Below the pieces are notes generated by a model. It saw nothing but the letters and a program-made list of their open reading frames with translations. It ran no database searches and was not told the DNA's origin. A stretch of 36,699 nucleotides of DNA from Xanthobacteraceae bacterium (lineage in GTDB: Bacteria; Pseudomonadota; Alphaproteobacteria; Rhizobiales; Xanthobacteraceae), in NCBI GenBank assembly GCA_030037895.1, contig JASHPW010000006.1:1-36699 (forward strand). Direction: 5' to 3'. Position 1 is the stretch's first letter; each line of letters starts with the position of its first letter. Positions 32,490-36,699 of this stretch are shown here, in pieces. Position numbers and translations under genes: made by a program.

Positions 32490-33053
32490 ATGGCCACGCC
32501 CAAGCCTACGCCCGCATCTATGCGCGTCATCGGTCTCGCCGGCTGGAGCGGCGCCGGCAAGACCACGCTGATCACGCGGGTCATTCCGGTGCTGATCGGG
32601 CGCGGTCAAACCGTCGCCACGGTCAAGCACGCCCACCATGAGTTCGATGTCGATCAGCCGGGCAAGGATTCGTGGCTGCATCGCCAAGCCGGAGCCAGCG
32701 AGGTCGCGGTCGTATCGAGCCGGCGCTGGGCGCTCATTCACGAACTGCGGGGCGACCCCGAGCCGCCGCTTGCTGACATCCTGGCGAAGCTCGCCCCGGT
32801 CGATCTGGTGATCGTCGAAGGCTTCAAGCGCCAGGCGCATCCGAAGCTCGAAGTCTTTCGCGCCGCGACCGGCAAGCCGCTCCTCTATCCCGACGACGAT
32901 TGCATCGTCGCCATCGCGACCGATGCGCCTTTGCCGCAGGCGCCGCTGCCGGTGCTGAGGCTCGATGACATCGAGGGGATCGCCGATATGTTGCAGGCCG
33001 AGGCGCGGCCGCCCGATCAGATCGGGCCGCGGCCGGCCGGGGAGCGATCATGA
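32490..33053 (+). CDS. mobB: Molybdopterin-guanine dinucleotide biosynthesis adapter protein
   Basis: A 187-residue P-loop GTPase-like protein. The Walker A GWSGAGKTTL is at 18-27; VATVKHAHHEFDVDQPGKDS and LVIVEGFKRQAHPKLEV are the family signatures. MobB binds GTP and assists MobA in adding GMP to molybdopterin. The start could be the ATG at 32490 or Met11 (32520), where many homologues begin. It is convergent with mobA, 21 bases between the stops, rather than in one operon. Confidence 0.92.
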   Translation: MATPKPTPASMRVIGLAGWSGAGKTTLITRVIPVLIGRGQTVATVKHAHHEFDVDQPGKDSWLHRQAGASEVAVVSSRRWALIHELRGDPEPPLADILAKLAPVDLVIVEGFKRQAHPKLEVFRAATGKPLLYPDDDCIVAIATDAPLPQAPLPVLRLDDIEGIADMLQAEARPPDQIGPRPAGERS

Positions 33054-33074
33054 CACCGCGGCGCGGCGGCGCCT

Positions 33075-33734
33075 TCAGGCGTTGGGATAAAGCGCGGCCG
33101 TGCGGGCGGCTTCGGCGGCGTCTTCGGGCGTGTTGACGTTGAAGAACGGGTCGACCGGCGCGGCCGGCCATGCGGCGATGCCGACGGCGTAACGCGCGGT
33201 CCATTCGTCGACCTTGCGCATGCCTTCGCTCATGAGCGCGTGGCGCAAATCCGTGCGCAACGCCGGCGGCCAGAGCGCGACGACCGGGTGCCGCCGTTCT
33301 CCCGAATGCGCGCTCGCGAGTTGCGCGCCGGCCTCGATGCGCGCCTGGTGCAGACGCGGCACCAGATCGCGCGGCAGGAAGGGGCAGTCGCCGGGCGCGC
33401 TCACGACCCAGGCGAGGTCGGGCGCATGGTCCGCCGCCCAGTCGAGGCCGGCGAGAATGCCAGCGAGCGGCCCGGCGTAATCCGGCACGCTGTCGGCGAC
33501 CACGGTGAGGCCGCTCGCGGCGAAGCGCGCCGGGTCGCCGTTGGCGTTGAGGATCAGCCGGCTGCATTGCGGGGCGAGGCGGGCGATAACGCGTTCGAGA
33601 ATGGTGGCGCCGCCGATGCGCAGATGCATCTTGTCGCCGCCGCCCATGCGGTGCGCAAGCCCGCCGGCGAGCACGATGCCGAGGGTTGGCGGATGGGCCG
33701 CGGTCGGTCCGGCTGGCCGGAATGCGTCAGTCAC
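33075..33734 (-). CDS. mobA: Molybdenum cofactor guanylyltransferase
   Basis: A 219-residue nucleotidyltransferase. The N-terminal GTP motif [14 protein letters not shown] spans 22-35, then [14 protein letters not shown] gives the metal-binding Asp, and [13 protein letters not shown] closes the family pattern. It forms the bis-MGD or MGD cofactor in the cytoplasm. Its ATG at 33734 overlaps by 8 bases the end of the upstream binding-protein gene, so the two are cotranscribed and probably coupled. Confidence 0.92.
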   Translation of the reverse strand: MTDAFRPAGPTAAHPPTLGIVLAGGLAHRMGGGDKMHLRIGGATILERVIARLAPQCSRLILNANGDPARFAASGLTVVADSVPDYAGPLAGILAGLDWAADHAPDLAWVVSAPGDCPFLPRDLVPRLHQARIEAGAQLASAHSGERRHPVVALWPPALRTDLRHALMSEGMRKVDEWTARYAVGIAAWPAAPVDPFFNVNTPEDAAEAARTAALYPNA

Positions 33735-34773
33735 GGCCGGCGAGCACGCGCGCGATCTGCGCCGCGGTCGGGGTCACGTGATAGAATAAAGTATAGAAGT
33801 CGCGGGCCAATGCCTTGATGTCCTCGGGGAAGCGATCGGGATAAAAAATCTTGCCGAGCCACCAGAGCCCGATCAGCCGGTTGACCGCCGGCGGAAAATC
33901 CACCCAGTTGAACGGCAGTTGCGGCGCGAGATAGACGCGACCGGCCTTGACCGCGGCGATCGCCGCCCAGGCGGCGTCGTTGCGCACATGCGCCGCGAAA
34001 TCGGCGTCGCTGGCGATGATGATCTCGGGGTTCCAGGCGACGATTTGCCCGATCGATACCGTGGTTTGCCCGCCGCGTTGGTCGGCGGCGACGTTGCGGG
34101 CGCCGAGAAAATCGATCGCTTCGACGATCATCGATCCGTCGCGCGCGGTCTGCAGGCCGCTGCGGTCGCGCGCGTAATAGACCCGCGGCCGCGCCGCGCT
34201 CGGCGCGTCCGCGACGCGCGTCCTGATCGTCGCCGTCGTGGTCTCCGCGTAGCGCGCGAGCGCCTCGGCCGCCTCGCCGCGGCCGATCAGGCGGCCGAGC
34301 GCGCGATAGGTCGCCCCGATCTTGTCCAAGTGGCCGTCGAGCAGCGCATAGGGAATGCCGGTTTGTTGCTGAACGCGCTCGGCGAGCGAGGCATAGCCCG
34401 CCCCGACATTGCCGATATCGACGATGAGGTCGGGCTTGAGTGCGGTCACCGCTTGAAGATTGACGTTGTCGCTGCCGCGGCCGGTAAGGCGGGGCAGTGT
34501 GGGCCGGGCGGCGATGTCGGGAAGCAGGAAGTCGCGGTCTTGCCGGCTGATCGGCTCGATCCAGCCGAGGAGAAGATCGGGCGCGAGCGTATAGAGCACG
34601 ACCGCCGCGGGCGGTCCGGCCGGATAGACGTGCATGACCCGGTCGGGCGCGGTGACCGTGCGGCCGGTCGCGTCGGTGATGCTGGCGGCAAAGCCCCGCC
34701 GCGGCGCGACGATCGTCGCCGCAAGGCCGCCGAGAAAGATTCGCCGGTCGATGCTCATCGGCTCAGTCTTCAT
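33727..34773 (-). CDS. Metal or cofactor ABC transporter substrate-binding protein (FecB/BtuF-type)
   Basis: A 348-residue class III periplasmic binding protein. The N-terminus is a Tat-type signal ([15 protein letters not shown]). The mature part follows the cobalamin/iron binding-protein pattern: [56 protein letters not shown] and [18 protein letters not shown]. It overlaps mobA by 8 bases. This link suggests the ligand could be molybdate or tungstate, as for the MolA type; iron-chelate or cobalamin uptake is the alternative. No permease or ATPase gene for it is present within the window on either side. Confidence 0.82.
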   Translation of the reverse strand: MKTEPMSIDRRIFLGGLAATIVAPRRGFAASITDATGRTVTAPDRVMHVYPAGPPAAVVLYTLAPDLLLGWIEPISRQDRDFLLPDIAARPTLPRLTGRGSDNVNLQAVTALKPDLIVDIGNVGAGYASLAERVQQQTGIPYALLDGHLDKIGATYRALGRLIGRGEAAEALARYAETTTATIRTRVADAPSAARPRVYYARDRSGLQTARDGSMIVEAIDFLGARNVAADQRGGQTTVSIGQIVAWNPEIIIASDADFAAHVRNDAAWAAIAAVKAGRVYLAPQLPFNWVDFPPAVNRLIGLWWLGKIFYPDRFPEDIKALARDFYTLFYHVTPTAAQIARVLAGRD

Positions 34774-34803
34774 TCCGCTGGCACATTCGCATCGGGAGAT
34801 CTC

Positions 34804-35832
34804 TCACGCCAAAGGCGGGTCGGCGATCTTGAGGAGCTGCTTGCCGAAATTCTCGCCGGTGAAGAGGCGCATCAAGGTGCGCGGCGCGTTCTCCAGGCCG
34901 ACCGCCACATCCTCTTTCTGCACCAGTCTGCCGTCGCGCTGCCAACGGCCAAGCGCGTCAATGGCCTCGGGAAAACGCGGAGCATAATCGAGGATGATGA
35001 ATCCCTCCATGCGCGCGCGCTTCGACGTGAGATTGAAGTAGTTCGCCGGGCCGGGCGGCGGCACCGCATCGTTGTATCGCGATATGGCGCCGCAGAGCAC
35101 GATGCGCGCCTTGAGGTTGATGCGCGCCAGCACCTCGTTGAGAACGACGCCGCCGACATTGTCGAAGAAGACGTCGATGCCGTCCGGGCAGAGCGCCGAA
35201 AGCCGGGTGCCGATGTCCTCGCTCTTGTAGTCGATCGCCGCGTCGAAATGCGCCGCGTTGACGAGCCAGTCGCATTTCTCCCTGCCGCCCGCGGTGCCGA
35301 TCACGCGGCAGCCTTCGATCTTGGCGATCTGGCCGGCGACGGAGCCGGTGCTGCCGGCGGCGCCCGACACCACGACGGTTTCCCCGGACTTGATGCGGCC
35401 CACGTCGGTCATCCCGAAATAGGCGGTCAGGCCGGTGATGCCGAAGAGGCTCAGCGCCAGGTTCGGCGGCACGCCGGGCGGCAGCTTGCGCACGCCGATG
35501 ACGCCGTGGCCGTCCGTCGCCAAATAGTCCTGCCAGCCGAAGGTCCCTTGCACGAGCTCTCCCGGCTTGAAATGGGGATGACGGGACTCGATCACCTGCC
35601 CGACGCTGATGGCCCGCATGACCTCGCCGAGCGGGATTTTCGGCACGTAGGAATCGCGCGCCATCCAGTTGCGCTGCGTCGGGTCGAACGAAAGCCACAG
35701 GTTCCGCACCAGCACTTGTCCGTCGGCGGGCCGTGGAATGGGCGCCTCGTTCCAGTGGAACTCGTCGCCGGTCAATGCGCCCGCGGGGCGAGCGTGCAGG
35801 ATCCACTGACGGTTCTTGCCCTCGCTCATCAC
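34804..35832 (-). CDS. NADP-dependent medium-chain oxidoreductase, CurA/YncB type
   Basis: A 342-residue zinc-free MDR-family reductase. Residues about 10-130 are the GroES-like domain (FDPTQRNWMARDSYVPKIPLG); the nucleotide fold follows, with VVVSGAAGSTGSVAGQIAK and VIGTAGGREKCDWL. DVFFDNVGGVVLNEVL and YFNLTSKRARMEGFI are signatures of the leukotriene B4 dehydrogenase/curcumin reductase subgroup. It reduces double bonds of alpha,beta-unsaturated ketones with NADPH. Start at 35832, or Met2. The substrate in this organism is unknown, and it is separated by 30 bases from the binding-protein gene downstream on the same strand. Confidence 0.87.
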   Translation of the reverse strand: MMSEGKNRQWILHARPAGALTGDEFHWNEAPIPRPADGQVLVRNLWLSFDPTQRNWMARDSYVPKIPLGEVMRAISVGQVIESRHPHFKPGELVQGTFGWQDYLATDGHGVIGVRKLPPGVPPNLALSLFGITGLTAYFGMTDVGRIKSGETVVVSGAAGSTGSVAGQIAKIEGCRVIGTAGGREKCDWLVNAAHFDAAIDYKSEDIGTRLSALCPDGIDVFFDNVGGVVLNEVLARINLKARIVLCGAISRYNDAVPPPGPANYFNLTSKRARMEGFIILDYAPRFPEAIDALGRWQRDGRLVQKEDVAVGLENAPRTLMRLFTGENFGKQLLKIADPPLA

Positions 35833-35960
35833 TCCGCCTCCTCAGGGTTTGGTGCGCATTGGCTCATGATTTGGGCATTGGCTTCGGCGCTTTTCGATTT
35901 TCAGGTGGCGGGTGTATTTTGTCCAGTCGTGCCGCCCCGCCGCGCGAAAGCTTCAATTAA

Positions 35961-35981
35961 GCGCGGGCGGCAAGCCCGCGC
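35961..35981. terminator. GC hairpin upstream of tRNA-Ser
   Basis: gcgcggg (35961-35967) pairs with cccgcgc (35975-35981). It lies between the start of the CurA-like gene (minus) and the tRNA gene (plus), so it terminates neither obviously. It may be a remnant repeat. Confidence 0.4.
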
Positions 35982-36053
35982 GCAGGATCGGCACTATGAT
36001 TGCGCGGCGTGGGTTGTGATGCGACGCCGCCTCGCTATAGTGCGCGGCTCCCC

Positions 36054-36143
36054 GGAGGGATGGCCGAGTGGCTGAAGGCGCACGCTTGGAAAGCGTGTAT
36101 ACGGGAAACCGTATCGTGGGTTCGAATCCCACTCCCTCCGCCA
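36054..36143 (+). tRNA. tRNA-Ser (anticodon GGA)
   Basis: A 90-base class II tRNA. The acceptor stem ggaggga (36054-36060) pairs with tccctcc (36133-36139), then discriminator g and an encoded CCA (36141-36143). The anticodon arm is cacgc-ttggaaa-gcgtg, anticodon GGA, reading UCC and UCU. A long variable arm with tatacggg and cgtatc and the T arm gtgggttcgaatcccac are as expected for serine tRNAs. Confidence 0.95.
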
Positions 36144-36285
36144 TGTTTGGGGACGAGGATTAAACTAGCATATTGTAATTTATAATGAATTTTCATTGAT
36201 GGTCGTCAGGATGACGGTGTCGTTAGGAGCGTCAGTCTGGCCATGACGGCGTCATCTCCTGGTCCGTGCACTGTTCTGCCGGGGC

Positions 36286-36543
36286 TTACTTAAATACACC
36301 TGGAACCGTTCGGCGCCCGCCCGCGCATGTCGCAGGTCTGCCAAAGCAAGATCTTGATATCTTCCGGCGTTGGGGTTGCGGGTGGAAGGGCGCCCAAGCT
36401 TCGGCCGGCGTCATCGGCCTTGGGAACAGTGCCGCGTAATCGGGCTGAGCCGCGCACGCCATGATGCCAATCAACGCAAGCCAAGACGCTGCATAAAGGA
36501 AACTCAGGGCAGCCATGGCTCGACGCTTGAGCATAGCGCGCAT
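36286..36543 (-). CDS. Possible small exported protein, uncertain
   Basis: An 85-residue open frame with a hydrophobic N-terminal segment that looks like a signal (LSFLYAASWLALIGIMAC). Past about residue 50 the protein is arginine-rich and does not look like a natural sequence, whereas another minus-strand frame in the same place reads PTPEDIKILLWQTCDMRGRAP. A frameshift between the two frames is possible. No homologue is recognised. The rest of 36144-36699 is more AT-rich than the remainder of the window and shows no other gene. Confidence 0.3.
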   Translation of the reverse strand: MRAMLKRRAMAALSFLYAASWLALIGIMACAAQPDYAALFPRPMTPAEAWAPFHPQPQRRKISRSCFGRPATCAGGRRTVPGVFK

Positions 36544-36699
36544 CGTGGTTGTTCCGCGACCAAACAGATAAGTCTGTGTCCTCGATCTAACAAATGGAAT
36601 TGTATTGTAGCGTTACCAAAGGTTCATGGCGACCATCCGTATTGATTGCCGGATGGTTCTCGCCGACCGAAGGCTGTGAGGCTCTCCCAGCGGTTCGAT

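Noticed and set aside
1-36699. CRISPR array, insertion sequence or prophage
   Set aside because: No regularly spaced direct repeats, transposase, integrase or phage structural genes were seen on either strand.

Overview
The window looks like a chromosomal segment of a GC-rich alphaproteobacterium of the order Hyphomicrobiales, most like the Bradyrhizobium/Nitrobacteraceae-Xanthobacteraceae group. This rests on the gene content (CycM-like cytochrome next to kdsB and pheA, yejABEF, a DUF2865-type protein, an AbrB-Doc pair), on a probable EcfG-type promoter, and on many palindromic intergenic elements of the kinds common in that order. No rRNA gene, insertion sequence, prophage or CRISPR array is visible. 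There is one tRNA, tRNA-Ser(GGA).

Layout. 1-2447: the 3' end of an oligoendopeptidase F gene, an AbrB-type antitoxin/Doc toxin cassette with a nested palindromic operator, and an ABC1/UbiB kinase gene whose start overlaps the toxin stop. 2478-4446: a compact arsenic operon, arsR-arsI-arsC-aqpS, followed by the 3' scrap of a PIN-domain (VapC-like) toxin gene. 4696-10001: an APC amino-acid permease, two palindromes, an M17 aminopeptidase with an NlpC/P60 hydrolase, a small membrane protein and a monohaem cytochrome c. 10258-18336 (minus strand): a peptide ABC importer, yejA-yejA'-yejB-yejE-yejF, with two solute-binding proteins and two large palindromic elements between the genes. 18521-21227: CycM-like cytochrome c (minus), then kdsB-pheA and a small unknown gene (plus). 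21306-25991: phosphomannomutase (minus) and, divergently, polA. 26303-29509: a LysR regulator preceded by a 10-codon leader ORF, then a TadE/TadG-like pair. 29702-31631: a putative EcfG promoter, a DUF2865-like secreted protein and a convergent LhgO-like FAD oxidoreductase. 31657-34773: a tandem palindromic element, a Rieske ferredoxin, a TusA-like protein, mobB, mobA and a Tat-exported binding protein that overlaps mobA. 34804-36699: a CurA-like reductase, tRNA-Ser, and a gene-poor, more AT-rich end.

How the genes work together. The ars genes form one translationally chained unit for sensing and detoxifying arsenate and probably methylated or aromatic arsenicals. The yej genes form a complete oligopeptide importer. 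mobA, mobB and perhaps the adjacent binding protein point to molybdenum cofactor maturation and metal supply. The remaining genes are mainly housekeeping.

The most notable observations are: (i) a DNA polymerase I whose 3'-5' proofreading site has lost two of its four metal-binding carboxylates; (ii) a palindromic repeat element inside the polA reading frame, translated as an interdomain linker; (iii) the toxin-antitoxin cassette joined to ubiB by overlapping stop/start codons, with a two-level palindromic operator; (iv) a leader peptide ending in Trp-Trp directly before the LysR start. I do not see a multi-gene system that I would call clearly new.
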